Shown: in pieces, positions 1 through 7,238 of the stretch | How positions within the stretch are numbered: the stretch's first letter is position 1 | How the letters are laid out: each line of letters starts with the position of its first letter | Assembly: GCA_964517355.1 (NCBI GenBank) | Contig: CAZFCK010000103.1 | Location: forward strand, 1 to 15,955 | Reading direction: 5' to 3' | Origin: CAZFCK01 sp964517355 | GTDB taxonomy: Bacteria; Desulfobacterota; Desulfovibrionia; Desulfovibrionales; Desulfovibrionaceae | DNA length: 15,955 nucleotides | Made by a program: the position numbers and the translations under genes | Notes under the pieces: model-generated | Told to the model about the DNA's origin: nothing | What the model saw: only the letters and a program-made list of their open reading frames with translations | The model's database searches: none

Positions 1-81
1 CTAGATGCTCTTATGCATTTCCCTGGAACAATAGGAAATTGTTTCAGGGGAGAGCCTTGTTTCAAGGCGAAAATGCGCTAG
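1..81 (+). repeat. Dispersed hairpin repeat, copy A (cut by window start)
   Basis: This is an 81-base stretch nearly identical to 12273-12353 and closely similar to 234-312. It contains a central inverted repeat (arms 21-32 and 38-49, one G-T pair, loop 33-37) and a second hairpin GCCTTG/CAAGGC (54-59 and 63-68, loop TTT). It ends in AAATGCGCTAG. The 5' hairpin seen in the other full copies would lie left of base 1. The 125 bases between this copy and the next (82-206) show no recognisable gene. Confidence 0.85.
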
Positions 82-206
82 TGGAAATTCAAAGAACAGC
101 TTGGCTTCGATACAAGGCTGGGATGTAATGATACGCTTTTCTGCATGATTCTCAATTCTGAAGAGAGCGCCGCATAACGCCGGAGCAGCGCTGGCTCTTT
201 GATTTT

Positions 207-312
207 TCGAGCATCTGAACTTTGAAAAAGCATAGATGCTCTTATGCATTTCCCTGAAACAATAAATATTGTTTCAGGGGTGAGCCTTATCCAGAGGCGA
301 AAATGCGCTAGA
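207..312 (+). repeat. Dispersed hairpin repeat, copy B (full length)
   Basis: This copy has three successive hairpins. The first has arms GAGCATCT (209-216) and AGATGCTC (234-241). The second has arms CCCTGAAACAAT (252-263) and ATTGTTTCAGGG (268-279), a perfect 12-bp stem. The third is a weaker hairpin, GCCTT/GAGGC (284-288 and 294-298, one G-T pair). It ends AAAATGCGCTAG like the other copies. The outer ends (TCGAGCATCT and the complement of AAATGCGCTA) form imperfect terminal inverted repeats, as in a MITE- or REPIN-like element. No transposase gene is present nearby. Confidence 0.87.
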
Positions 313-441
313 TGACTACTCCCATATTGAATATTGGAATAATCTGGATACGGGATCGTGATGCAGCATTGTATATAATGGAGATGGGTTCAGGTGGCAT
401 TGCAAGGTTTCGTTCAATAACGCCAATACAATTGATAAGAA

Positions 442-469
442 TTGACACAAAGAACAGCGTGGTATACCA
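442..469 (+). promoter_or_regulatory. Candidate liv-operon promoter with overlapping TGGTATACCA operator
   Basis: A perfect -35 hexamer TTGACA (442-447) is followed after 15 bases by TATACC (463-468). The spacing is short and the -10 matches only four of six consensus positions. The -10 lies inside a perfect 10-bp palindrome TGGTATACCA (460-469). FCD-subfamily GntR regulators typically bind short palindromes of the TGGTnnnACCA or GTATAC kind, and this operon ends with such a regulator. Repression by occlusion of the -10 is inferred. The site is about 275 bases upstream of livG, which would give a long leader. Confidence 0.4.
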
Positions 470-598
470 GAGGTATTCATGATTTTGGAGTAAATGCCGT
501 TGCCGCATGATGTCCTGGGGGGATTGATACAATTTTGTCTTGGAATAAGAGAGTTCCCTAAAGTAATGGACTATTGTTTTTCTAACGAATATATACAA

Positions 599-631
599 GC
601 ATGGAATCAATTTCAGGTTTACATGCTCTAA
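599..631 (-). repeat. Degenerate first-hairpin piece of the dispersed repeat
   Basis: Read on the minus strand, 631-611 starts TTAGAGCAT and continues with bases that align, allowing one gap, to the start of the repeat piece at 15904 (about 17 of 22 positions shared by eye). GCATG (599-603) and CATGC (622-626) are inverted, so the hairpin character is kept. No second or third hairpin follows. It lies between the promoter candidate and livG, so it would sit in the livG leader in antisense orientation. Confidence 0.4.
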
Positions 632-744
632 CGTGTGCTTAGGGCGTTTTTTCAGCAGTTACGTTCGCCCATGTGGTGCGCGTCATCATCCGAACCAGTG
701 GAGTTTTCAGGCCATGACAGCCGCTTTGCAAAGGAGAACCGCCC

Positions 745-1548
745 ATGACCGCTGACGCCGTGCTTGCCGCTACAGGCCTTGGCAAGCATTTTGGCGGCAT
801 TCAGGCTGTGCTGGATTATAGCCTTGAGTTGCGCCTGGGGGAAATCAAAGGACTTATCGGCCCCAATGGCGCGGGCAAGACCACCATTTTCAACATGCTT
901 TCCGGAGTCCTTAAACCTTCTTCCGGGAAAATTGTCTTTCAAGGACACGATGTCACCCGTTCCAGGCCAGATCAGGTATCCGCCTTGGGCTTGGGCCGCA
1001 CGTTTCAAAATATCCGCCTGTTCACCGAATTAAGCGTACTGGAAAATGTCATGGTGGGGTTTCATCGCCGCCATGGCAAAGGGCTTCTGTCCTGTCTTTT
1101 GCACCTTCCGGGGCATCGCCGCGCTGAGCGTCACATTCGAGAAAAATCACAAGAGATATTGGGTTTTTTTGAGTTGGAAAAATACGCCGGAGATCCTGCG
1201 GGCATATTGGCCTATGGCGACCAAAGGAAGTTGGAAATTGCCCGTGCCCTGGCTACCGATCCTACGTTGCTTCTGCTCGACGAACCGGCGGCGGGCATGA
1301 ACCCGCAGGAGAGTGAAGCCCTGATGCAAAGCATCACGCGGCTGCAACAAAAGATGGGCCTGACAATTCTCCTGGTGGAACACGATATGAGCGTTGTCAT
1401 GCGTATTTGTCAAAATATCCAGGTGTTGGTGAACGGACAGCTTCTTACGGAAGGTCCTCCAGCCGCCGTGCAAAACGATCAGCGCGTCATTGAAGCCTAC
1501 CTTGGAACACCACGGGAAAAAAAGAAGAAGCGCCATGCTCAGTCTTGA
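745..1548 (+). CDS. livG: Branched-chain amino acid-type ABC transporter, ATP-binding protein LivG
   Basis: This is one of two cytoplasmic ATPases that power a HAAT-family importer. The 267-residue protein has Walker A GPNGAGKTT (39-47), the Q-loop FQN (87-89), ABC signature LAYGDQ followed by RKLEIARAL (155-169), Walker B LLLLDEP (175-181) and the switch histidine in VEHD (H213). The LAYGDQ signature and the ending motif VIEAYLG are typical of LivG rather than LivF. The start ATG is preceded by AAGGAG at a normal distance. The C-terminus carries a short lysine-rich tail and overlaps livF by 14 bases. It is the first gene of the eight-gene unit. The family is certain; the transported substrate need not be leucine, isoleucine or valine. 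Confidence 0.95.
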   Translation: MTADAVLAATGLGKHFGGIQAVLDYSLELRLGEIKGLIGPNGAGKTTIFNMLSGVLKPSSGKIVFQGHDVTRSRPDQVSALGLGRTFQNIRLFTELSVLENVMVGFHRRHGKGLLSCLLHLPGHRRAERHIREKSQEILGFFELEKYAGDPAGILAYGDQRKLEIARALATDPTLLLLDEPAAGMNPQESEALMQSITRLQQKMGLTILLVEHDMSVVMRICQNIQVLVNGQLLTEGPPAAVQNDQRVIEAYLGTPREKKKKRHAQS

Positions 1549-2263
1549 AGATGTCCACGTGTACAGGGGACGCACGCACGTCCTCAAAGGGGTCAGTCTC
1601 CATGTGGGGCGCGGTGAAGTCGTCGCCCTCATTGGGGCCAACGGTGCGGGAAAGACAACCACACTCCGCACGATTTCCGGTTTGTTCCGCCCCGTGCGGG
1701 GGAAAGTGACCCTTTCGCCTCGGAATGATGGCAAAGATTTCGATTTGACAAGCTTACCTCCTGAAAAAATCGTGGCCTTGGGGGTTTCCCATTGTCCCGA
1801 AGGGCGGCAGGTGTTCGCGCAGCTTACTGTGCGGGAGAATCTCCTTGTGGGGGCTTATCTGCGCAAAGACAAGGAATCCGTGCTTCAGGATATGGACCGC
1901 ATACACGATATGTTTCCCATTCTGGTAAAACGTTCCGGCCAGTCCGCGGGGAACCTCTCGGGCGGCGAGCAGATGATGCTGGCGCTGGGGCGCGCGCTAA
2001 TGAGCAGGCCTTCGCTTTTGCTGTTGGACGAACCGTCTTTGGGCCTGGCGCCCCTGGTGGTGGAGCGGATTTTCACCATGCTGGACACAATAAGCAGGGA
2101 AGGGACAACCATTTTATTGGTGGAACAAAATGCGGCGCTGGCTTTGGACCTGGCGTCCCGGGCCTACGTTATCGAGACCGGGCGCACCACGCTGTCCGGA
2201 CCAAGCCAGGAGTTGGAGCAAGATCCGCAAGTGGTGGCCGCTTACCTCGGAGGGGCGGCATGA
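1535..2263 (+). CDS. livF: Branched-chain amino acid-type ABC transporter, ATP-binding protein LivF
   Basis: This is the second ATPase of the importer, 242 residues, the usual LivF length. It has Walker A GANGAGKTT (34-42), the LivF hallmark PEGR followed by VF..LTVRENL (88-103), signature LSGGEQ (141-146), Walker B LLLLDEPSLGLAP (161-173), and VEQN (196-199) where most ABC ATPases have a histidine; this substitution is normal for LivF. I chose the internal ATG at 1535 over an in-frame ATG at 1490. It places the LSLEDVHVYRG start where LivF proteins begin, and a purine-rich AAGAAG precedes it. It overlaps livG by 14 bases, and its stop overlaps the livH start (ATGA), suggesting translational coupling. 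Confidence 0.95.
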   Translation: MLSLEDVHVYRGRTHVLKGVSLHVGRGEVVALIGANGAGKTTTLRTISGLFRPVRGKVTLSPRNDGKDFDLTSLPPEKIVALGVSHCPEGRQVFAQLTVRENLLVGAYLRKDKESVLQDMDRIHDMFPILVKRSGQSAGNLSGGEQMMLALGRALMSRPSLLLLDEPSLGLAPLVVERIFTMLDTISREGTTILLVEQNAALALDLASRAYVIETGRTTLSGPSQELEQDPQVVAAYLGGAA

Positions 2264-3153
2264 GTGCATACATCTGGCAGCAAGTCGTCAACGGGCTGAT
2301 TCTCGGCAGCATGTATGCGCTTGTGGCCATCGGTTTTTCCATGATTTACGGAATAGTGCGCCTGATCAACTTTGCCCATGGCGAACTGGTGATGATCGGC
2401 GCCTTTGTCACTCTTGGACTGGTACAATCCGTTGGCGCGCCTATCTGGCTCGTGGCTTTGGCCACGTTGTTCGTCGGCGGGCTGACGGGCTTGATCATTG
2501 AACGGGCGGCCTTTCGCCCCATGCGTGGTGCGCCGCAGGTCACGGGCTTCATTGCTTCGCTGGCCGTATCCGTGATGCTGCAAAATCTCGGCATTATGCT
2601 GCTCACGGCGCAGCCGCGCAATTTTTCATTTCCGGACTGGCTGCAAACGCGGCTGCACGTGTGGGGCGCGGGATTTCGTGTCATCGACCTGTGCATCATG
2701 CTCACCGCCTTGGGGCTCATGGCCGCGCTGATGTTCGTGGTTCGCCGCACGCGCTTTGGCATAGCCATGCGCGCCACTGCGGAAAATCTGGATGTGGCGC
2801 GCATGATGGGCATTAACGTGAATACCACGATCATGGGCGCCTTTGTGCTGGGCAGCGCCCTTGCCGGCATGGCCGGACTCATGTGGGGGGGGAAGTTCGG
2901 GCAGATAGACCCGCTCATGGGCTTCATACCGGGGCTCAAGAGTTTCGTCGCCGCAGTCATCGGCGGTGTGGGCTCCATACCCGGAGCCATAATGGGAGGC
3001 TATATTTTGGGGCTTTCGGAAGTGCTTTTTGTGGGGCTTTTGCCTCCGCAATACGCCCCTTACCGCGATGCGTTCGTTTTTTCCACGCTCATCGTCATTC
3101 TTCTCGTTTTGCCTAACGGCCTGTTGGGAAAAAGCTCGGAGGAACGGGCATGA
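2260..3153 (+). CDS. livH: Branched-chain amino acid-type ABC transporter, permease LivH
   Basis: This inner-membrane permease subunit has 297 residues and about eight hydrophobic segments. LivH-type landmarks are the N-terminal QQVVNGLILGSMYALVAIG region, NFAHGE (37-42), the cytoplasmic coupling loop RATAENLDVARMMGI (171-185) that contacts the ATPases, and the glycine-rich GGVGSIPGAIMGG segment (235-247) before the last helices. The start is the ATG of an ATGA overlap with livF, preceded by GGAGGGGCGG. The same frame stays open for 156 codons upstream inside livF, but that part is not livH-like and is a frame shadow. It should pair with LivM to form the translocation pore. Confidence 0.95.
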   Translation: MSAYIWQQVVNGLILGSMYALVAIGFSMIYGIVRLINFAHGELVMIGAFVTLGLVQSVGAPIWLVALATLFVGGLTGLIIERAAFRPMRGAPQVTGFIASLAVSVMLQNLGIMLLTAQPRNFSFPDWLQTRLHVWGAGFRVIDLCIMLTALGLMAALMFVVRRTRFGIAMRATAENLDVARMMGINVNTTIMGAFVLGSALAGMAGLMWGGKFGQIDPLMGFIPGLKSFVAAVIGGVGSIPGAIMGGYILGLSEVLFVGLLPPQYAPYRDAFVFSTLIVILLVLPNGLLGKSSEERA

Positions 3154-4133
3154 GCATGAAACGTTCGCTTGTTTTAGCTGCGTTCGTCGCGGTGCTGGCT
3201 TTGGGAATATTCGCCGCGCGTGCCACATTGGACGATTATTATCTCTCTATCCTGAATTTTATCGGCATTTCAGTGATTTTAGGATGCAGCCTGAATATCA
3301 CCAACGGCTTCAGTGGTCTCTTTTCTCTGGGACATCCGGGATTTATGGCCATAGGCGGGTACGTCACCGCTGTCTTGGTGTTGCCTGTCATGCGCAAACA
3401 CATGTTTTTACCTGAATTGCCCCCTTTTTTGCTTGAATCCGCATGGCCGTTTCTGCCCGCGCTGGTCGCCGGCGGGTTGTGCGCGGCGTTGGCCGCCGTC
3501 GTGGTGGGTATGCCTGTGCTCAGGTTGCGCGGACATTATCTCGCGGTGGCCACGTTGGGGTTCATCATCATCGTGCAGGTCTTGATCACCAATCTGGAAG
3601 ACTGGACTCGCGGTCCGCTGGGGCTCAACGGACTGCCATCGGTCACGAATCTGTGGTGGGTCTGGGGCTGGGTATTGTTGACCTTGTACGTGAGTTTCAA
3701 GATCAAGTTTTCCTCTTTGGGGCGCAGTATGCTGGCGGTTCGTGAGAACGAGCTGGCGGCCCAGAGTCTCGGCGTCCGCCTGGCCTGGACCAAAATCCTG
3801 GCCCTGGCTGTGGGCGCTTTTTTCGCGGGAGTCGCCGGGGGCTTGTGGGCGCATATGATTACGGCCGTCACACCCAAGAGTTTTTCCATAATTATGGCAT
3901 TCAACCTTGTTGTGATGGTGGTTGTCGGCGGAACGGGAAGCATAACCGGGACTTTTTTAGCGGCCGCGTTGATTACGGCTTTACGTGAATTTTTGCGCCC
4001 CATGGAAGAATCTCTTGAACTCTATGGCGTTACAGAAATAGTAATGGCGTTCGTGCTGTTGCTTGTGTTGATCTACAGGCCCAAGGGCATGTTCGGGTCC
4101 AGAGAACCTCGTTTTTTAACCCCAAAGCAGTGA
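3150..4133 (+). CDS. livM: Branched-chain amino acid-type ABC transporter, permease LivM
   Basis: This is the second membrane permease, 327 residues with about eight to ten hydrophobic segments. Family landmarks are NITNGFSGLFSLGHPGFMAI (49-68), the LRLRGHYLAVATLGF block (124-138), the coupling loop RENELAAQSLGV (198-209), GGTGSITGTF (260-269) and the C-terminal YRPKGMFG (309-316). The start overlaps the livH stop as ATGA and follows a GGAGGAA ribosome binding site. A second ATG two codons on is also possible. A 49-base gap separates it from livK. Confidence 0.95.
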   Translation: MSMKRSLVLAAFVAVLALGIFAARATLDDYYLSILNFIGISVILGCSLNITNGFSGLFSLGHPGFMAIGGYVTAVLVLPVMRKHMFLPELPPFLLESAWPFLPALVAGGLCAALAAVVVGMPVLRLRGHYLAVATLGFIIIVQVLITNLEDWTRGPLGLNGLPSVTNLWWVWGWVLLTLYVSFKIKFSSLGRSMLAVRENELAAQSLGVRLAWTKILALAVGAFFAGVAGGLWAHMITAVTPKSFSIIMAFNLVVMVVVGGTGSITGTFLAAALITALREFLRPMEESLELYGVTEIVMAFVLLLVLIYRPKGMFGSREPRFLTPKQ

Positions 4134-4182
4134 CAGGCATTGTGGGATATGTGATTGCAACTAAATAGAGGAGGTTTTTTTC

Positions 4183-5334
4183 ATGAAAAGGCTGATGTAC
4201 TTGGTGTGCGCTTTGTTATTGAGCGTGCTGGTGTCGGGCGTGGCCACCGCGGCCGAGACGATAAAAATCGGCGGCCTCTACAACCTGACCGGAGGCATGA
4301 GTTCCATCGACTCGCCTGCCTTGAACGGTGCGAAATTGGCTGCCAAACTGATTAATGACAAAGGCGGGTTGCTCGACGGGCAACAAGTTGAAGTCATCGG
4401 CATTGATACCAAGACGGACCAGCAGGCCGCCGCTACGGGTGCAAAAAAGGCTTTGAGCGACGGCGTGGTTGCTGGAATCGGTTATGGCGATACCACGTAT
4501 GTTATGGCCGCTGCGCCCCTTTTCGTGGAAAAGGGAGTGCCGTTCATCACATCGGGGGCGACCCATCCTGAATTGCCGAAATGGCTGGGTGATCATTTTT
4601 TTATGGTGCCCTTTGGTGACGACGACCAGTCCTATGCCATTGCCGACTACACCATGGACAAGTTGGGTGCGAAGAAAGTCGCCGTCTGGACCGACAACTC
4701 CATGGATTTCACCAAGGCGTTGTCCAAGTTTTACATCGAGCGCATCAAAGAGCGCGGCGGGGAAGTTGTTCTTGAAGACTATTTCATGATGGGCGACAAG
4801 GACTTCTCCGCCCAGATCGCCCGCCTGGAAAACGCCGATCCCAAGCCTGACGCCGTGTTCATCGCCTCCATCCCCAACGAGGCCGGATTGACGGTGAAGC
4901 AGATCCGCGAGGCCGGATTGACCCTGCCCATTCTTTCGGGAGACGGCTTCGACACCGAGCTGGTGACAACGGTACCCGGTCCCGAACTGGCCAACGACGT
5001 CTACTTTTCCACGCATACGTATCGCGAGGACAACCGCCCTGAAGTGCAGCAGTTCATTGCCGACTACACCGCGGAATACGGCCGCCCCCCCGAGAATGCC
5101 TTTGCCGCTTTGGGATACGACGCCGTGGCCCTGATTGCGGACGCCATCCGGCGCGCCGGCTCGGCGGATAAAGAAGCCTTGACCAAGGCCCTGGCTGACA
5201 CTCTTGAATTTCAGGGTGTTACAGGTAAGATCGCCTACACCCGCCCCAGTGGTGTTCCTGCGAAAGCCGTTTCCATTATCAGCGTGAAAAACGGTGTGTA
5301 CAAGGTTGAGGAAATCTGGGAACCCGCGCAATAA
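4183..5334 (+). CDS. livK: Periplasmic substrate-binding protein, LivK/HAAT family
   Basis: This periplasmic type I solute-binding protein (383 residues, usual size) would capture substrate for the LivGFHM importer. A signal peptide is clear: MKR, a hydrophobic core over residues 4-20, and an ATAA/E cleavage area near residue 24. The mature protein starts TIKIGGLYNLTGGM, the standard opening of the Peripla_BP_6 fold. Other family-typical blocks are LINDKGGLLDG (57-66), the SGATHPELPKW segment (124-134), and FAALGYDAVALIADAIRRAG (307-326). It lacks a lipobox at the cleavage site. A GAGGAGG ribosome binding site precedes the ATG, which fits high expression of a binding protein. Ligand specificity cannot be read from the sequence. 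The amidohydrolases downstream argue for an amide or amino-acid derivative rather than plain leucine. Confidence 0.93.
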   Translation: MKRLMYLVCALLLSVLVSGVATAAETIKIGGLYNLTGGMSSIDSPALNGAKLAAKLINDKGGLLDGQQVEVIGIDTKTDQQAAATGAKKALSDGVVAGIGYGDTTYVMAAAPLFVEKGVPFITSGATHPELPKWLGDHFFMVPFGDDDQSYAIADYTMDKLGAKKVAVWTDNSMDFTKALSKFYIERIKERGGEVVLEDYFMMGDKDFSAQIARLENADPKPDAVFIASIPNEAGLTVKQIREAGLTLPILSGDGFDTELVTTVPGPELANDVYFSTHTYREDNRPEVQQFIADYTAEYGRPPENAFAALGYDAVALIADAIRRAGSADKEALTKALADTLEFQGVTGKIAYTRPSGVPAKAVSIISVKNGVYKVEEIWEPAQ

Positions 5335-5506
5335 CAGATGGATCGGGCCGTCCATAGGAGCGTCTTTGCGCCGTTGCGAGTTTGGAATCGTGTGTGGAGT
5401 TTGTTCGCATTGCCAATAAGATTTCCCCTTCCGGGAAAGCATTCTCCGAATTTCGCAGCGTATGCCCTTATGAGGCGGCCCGAAAACATATGAAGGAAGG
5501 ATTTTC

Positions 5507-6256
5507 ATGCACAGCTACAAGCTCCAGGAGCTTAATCAGCATACGTTTTTGGAAAAAAACGTGGATAAAGCGATTTTGGCCATAGGAAGCACGGAAAGCC
5601 ATGGTGAGCATTTGCCTTTCGGCACTGATACGTTTGTGAGTTACGATATCGCGTGTTCCGTGGCCGAACAGTTTGAGAACACGGTTGTTTTGCCCCCGTT
5701 GTGGTTCGGCATGAGTCTGCACTATCAACACACGCCCATGTGCATTTCCTTGACTAACGAAACTTTGACGCGCGTCATCAAGGAAATGTTGCTGTCATGC
5801 GTGAAGTGGGGCATTAAAAAGATAGTTGTGATCAATGGTCATGACGGCAATATCGCCCCCATCGAGATGGCGGCGCGCGACGTTAAATTGGAGTATCCCG
5901 AAATCGGTTTGGCCGTGCTGGATGCCTGGTGGGTGACTGCCGGACAATTGCTCCCTGCGGATACGTTCGAGGTCTGGAACGGTCTTGGACACGGTGGAGA
6001 GGGAGAGACCTCCATTGCTTTGGCCATGTTCCCGGAACTTGTGGACATGGAGCGCGCCAAGGGCATGGTGCCGGATATGGATACCCATGTAAAATTGATT
6101 TGGAATTTTCAGGAATTGACGGATTTTGGCGCATCAGGAGCGCCGGAAAAGGCCACTGTCGAGAAAGGCCGGAAAATGAAGCAGGTTCTGGTGGACACTG
6201 TCTCGGATTTCATTAAACGCATGGATGCACAGGACTGGAAGTATGCCAAGAAATAA
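5507..6256 (+). CDS. Creatininase-family amidohydrolase
   Basis: This is a 249-residue cytoplasmic metal-dependent hydrolase of the creatininase family. The family opens cyclic amides or removes formyl or peptide groups (creatininase, FAPy deformylase ArfB, mycofactocin peptidase MftE). The metal-binding pattern is visible: GSTESHGEHLPFGTD with E30, H32 and D41; NGHDGN with H112; and GHGGEGETS with H162 and E165/E167. The length and motif order match the family, so it is likely active. The start has a strong AAGGAAGG ribosome binding site after a 172-base gap from livK in which I see no strong terminator. It overlaps the asparaginase-like gene by 14 bases. No creatinase follows, so creatinine is not the obvious substrate. 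A ring-opening or deamidating step on the imported compound is inferred. Confidence 0.88.
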   Translation: MHSYKLQELNQHTFLEKNVDKAILAIGSTESHGEHLPFGTDTFVSYDIACSVAEQFENTVVLPPLWFGMSLHYQHTPMCISLTNETLTRVIKEMLLSCVKWGIKKIVVINGHDGNIAPIEMAARDVKLEYPEIGLAVLDAWWVTAGQLLPADTFEVWNGLGHGGEGETSIALAMFPELVDMERAKGMVPDMDTHVKLIWNFQELTDFGASGAPEKATVEKGRKMKQVLVDTVSDFIKRMDAQDWKYAKK

Positions 6257-7238
6257 GGCGCAGGGTGATGTCGCCGTTTTTTACACGGGCGGCACCATCG
6301 GCATGCACGCCGTGGCGGAAGGCGGCGTGGCCCCTGCCCATGCGTTTTCGCGCCTTCTTACCGAGTTGGAAAGCAAGCTCGGCGGTCTGACTGTTCGAAG
6401 TGTGGACTGGGCCGACGTGCCCAGCCCACACATGACGCCCGAGCTGATGTGGCGTCTTTCCCGGGATGTGGAGGCGCAGCTGGCTGATCCCGGCGTGTGC
6501 GGCGCAGTGGTGCTACACGGCACGGACGTGATGGAAGAAAGCGCGTATTTGCTGGATCTCACCGTCGATTCTCCCAAGCCGATCATTTTCACTGGCGCTA
6601 TGCGTTCCTTGGATGAATTGGGCTACGATGGGATGCGCAACATTTTTTTCGCGGTCAAGGCCTGTTGGGAATGTCCTCCCGGAGCGGGAGCTGTTTTGCT
6701 GATGTCGGACAGGCTCTTCGCGGCATCGGAAGTCACCAAGATACATTCAACGGCTATCGATTCCTTCGCCGCCCCCGGGCTCGGTCCTTTGGGCTCCGTT
6801 GCCGGAGAGATTTTGCATCTGGAGCGCTGGCCCGTGAGGGGGCGTGTTTTCAAGCCGCAAGCCCTTGTGTCCAATGTGGATTTGCTGAAATTTTGTCCAG
6901 GCATGGACGGGCGCTACGTGCAATGCTCCCGTGATCATGGCGTTGCCGGTCTTGTAGTGGAAGGGTTCGGCGCCGGCAATGTCCCTCCGGCGGTGGTGGA
7001 CTCGCTGGAGGCTCTGGTACGGGAAGGAGTACCCGTTGTGCTCACTTCACGCTGCATTCAAGGAGGCGTGTGGCCCATCTACGCCTATCGGGGGGGCGCC
7101 GCCGGGTTGCGGAAACGCGGCTTGATCCTGGGCGGCGGGCTGCCCGGGCAAAAGGCCCGCATCAAGCTTATGGTGGTGTTGGGAGAGGGTGGAGGCATGG
7201 ACGCCGTGCGTGAGGCGTTTGAAGGAACGGCGCCATGA
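6243..7238 (+). CDS. Asparaginase/glutaminase-like amidohydrolase, loop tyrosine missing
   Basis: This is a 331-residue protein of the L-asparaginase/glutaminase fold with no signal peptide, closer to cytoplasmic type I enzymes (TGGTIGM opening). Catalytic landmarks are the nucleophile T15 in TGGTIG, the second threonine and aspartate T94/D95 in LHGTDVMEES, FTGAMR (116-121), and K166 in VTKIHST followed by the DSFAAPGLGPLG block. Type I enzymes such as E. coli AnsA have a catalytic-loop tyrosine in a Q-G-Y-I-P context. Here the aligned segment is EGGVAP (26-31), with no tyrosine between T15 and residue 100. The start at 6243 is preceded by GGACTGGA. An upstream in-frame ATG at 6225 is less well placed. 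It overlaps the creatininase-family gene by 14 bases and the regulator by ATGA. It probably hydrolyses a side-chain amide, but the substrate is open. Confidence 0.87.
   Translation: MPRNKAQGDVAVFYTGGTIGMHAVAEGGVAPAHAFSRLLTELESKLGGLTVRSVDWADVPSPHMTPELMWRLSRDVEAQLADPGVCGAVVLHGTDVMEESAYLLDLTVDSPKPIIFTGAMRSLDELGYDGMRNIFFAVKACWECPPGAGAVLLMSDRLFAASEVTKIHSTAIDSFAAPGLGPLGSVAGEILHLERWPVRGRVFKPQALVSNVDLLKFCPGMDGRYVQCSRDHGVAGLVVEGFGAGNVPPAVVDSLEALVREGVPVVLTSRCIQGGVWPIYAYRGGAAGLRKRGLILGGGLPGQKARIKLMVVLGEGGGMDAVREAFEGTAP

Larger units (their letters stand above)
313..744. other. Intergenic region upstream of livG, no clear gene
   Basis: This stretch of about 430 bases is more AT-rich than the genes that follow, especially 313-600. 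A minus-strand open frame of 100 codons (610 to 308) starts with ATG but has no convincing ribosome binding site, matches no family I recognise, and takes its stop codon from the CTAG at the edge of repeat copy B. I treat it as non-coding or a decayed remnant. The region holds a promoter/operator candidate (442-469), a degenerate repeat piece (599-631) and, just before livG, an AAGGAG ribosome binding site. Confidence 0.5.

Noticed and set aside
1..312. CRISPR array
   Set aside because: There are only two copies here. The repeats are about 105 bp with internal hairpins and a non-uniform spacer, unlike CRISPR repeats of 24-40 bp, and no cas genes are present.
308..610. 100-codon minus-strand frame upstream of livG
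   Set aside because: It has no ribosome binding site, no recognisable family, and its stop lies in the repeat edge. It is kept only as a possible remnant in the intergenic description.
1792..2259. 156-codon N-terminal extension of livH within livF
   Set aside because: The extension is arginine/glycine-rich frame-shadow sequence. The ATGA start at 2260 with its ribosome binding site gives a normal LivH N-terminus.
5335..5506. Terminator between livK and the creatininase-family gene
   Set aside because: The only hairpin seen (TTTCCC/GGGAAA near 5422-5440) is short and has no T-run on the plus strand. Read-through is more likely.
4216..5508. A 430-codon minus-strand open frame opposite livK
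   Set aside because: It lies entirely across the well-supported livK gene and the gap after it, has an unnatural glycine/arginine/histidine-rich composition, and matches no family. It is a shadow frame of a GC-rich gene.
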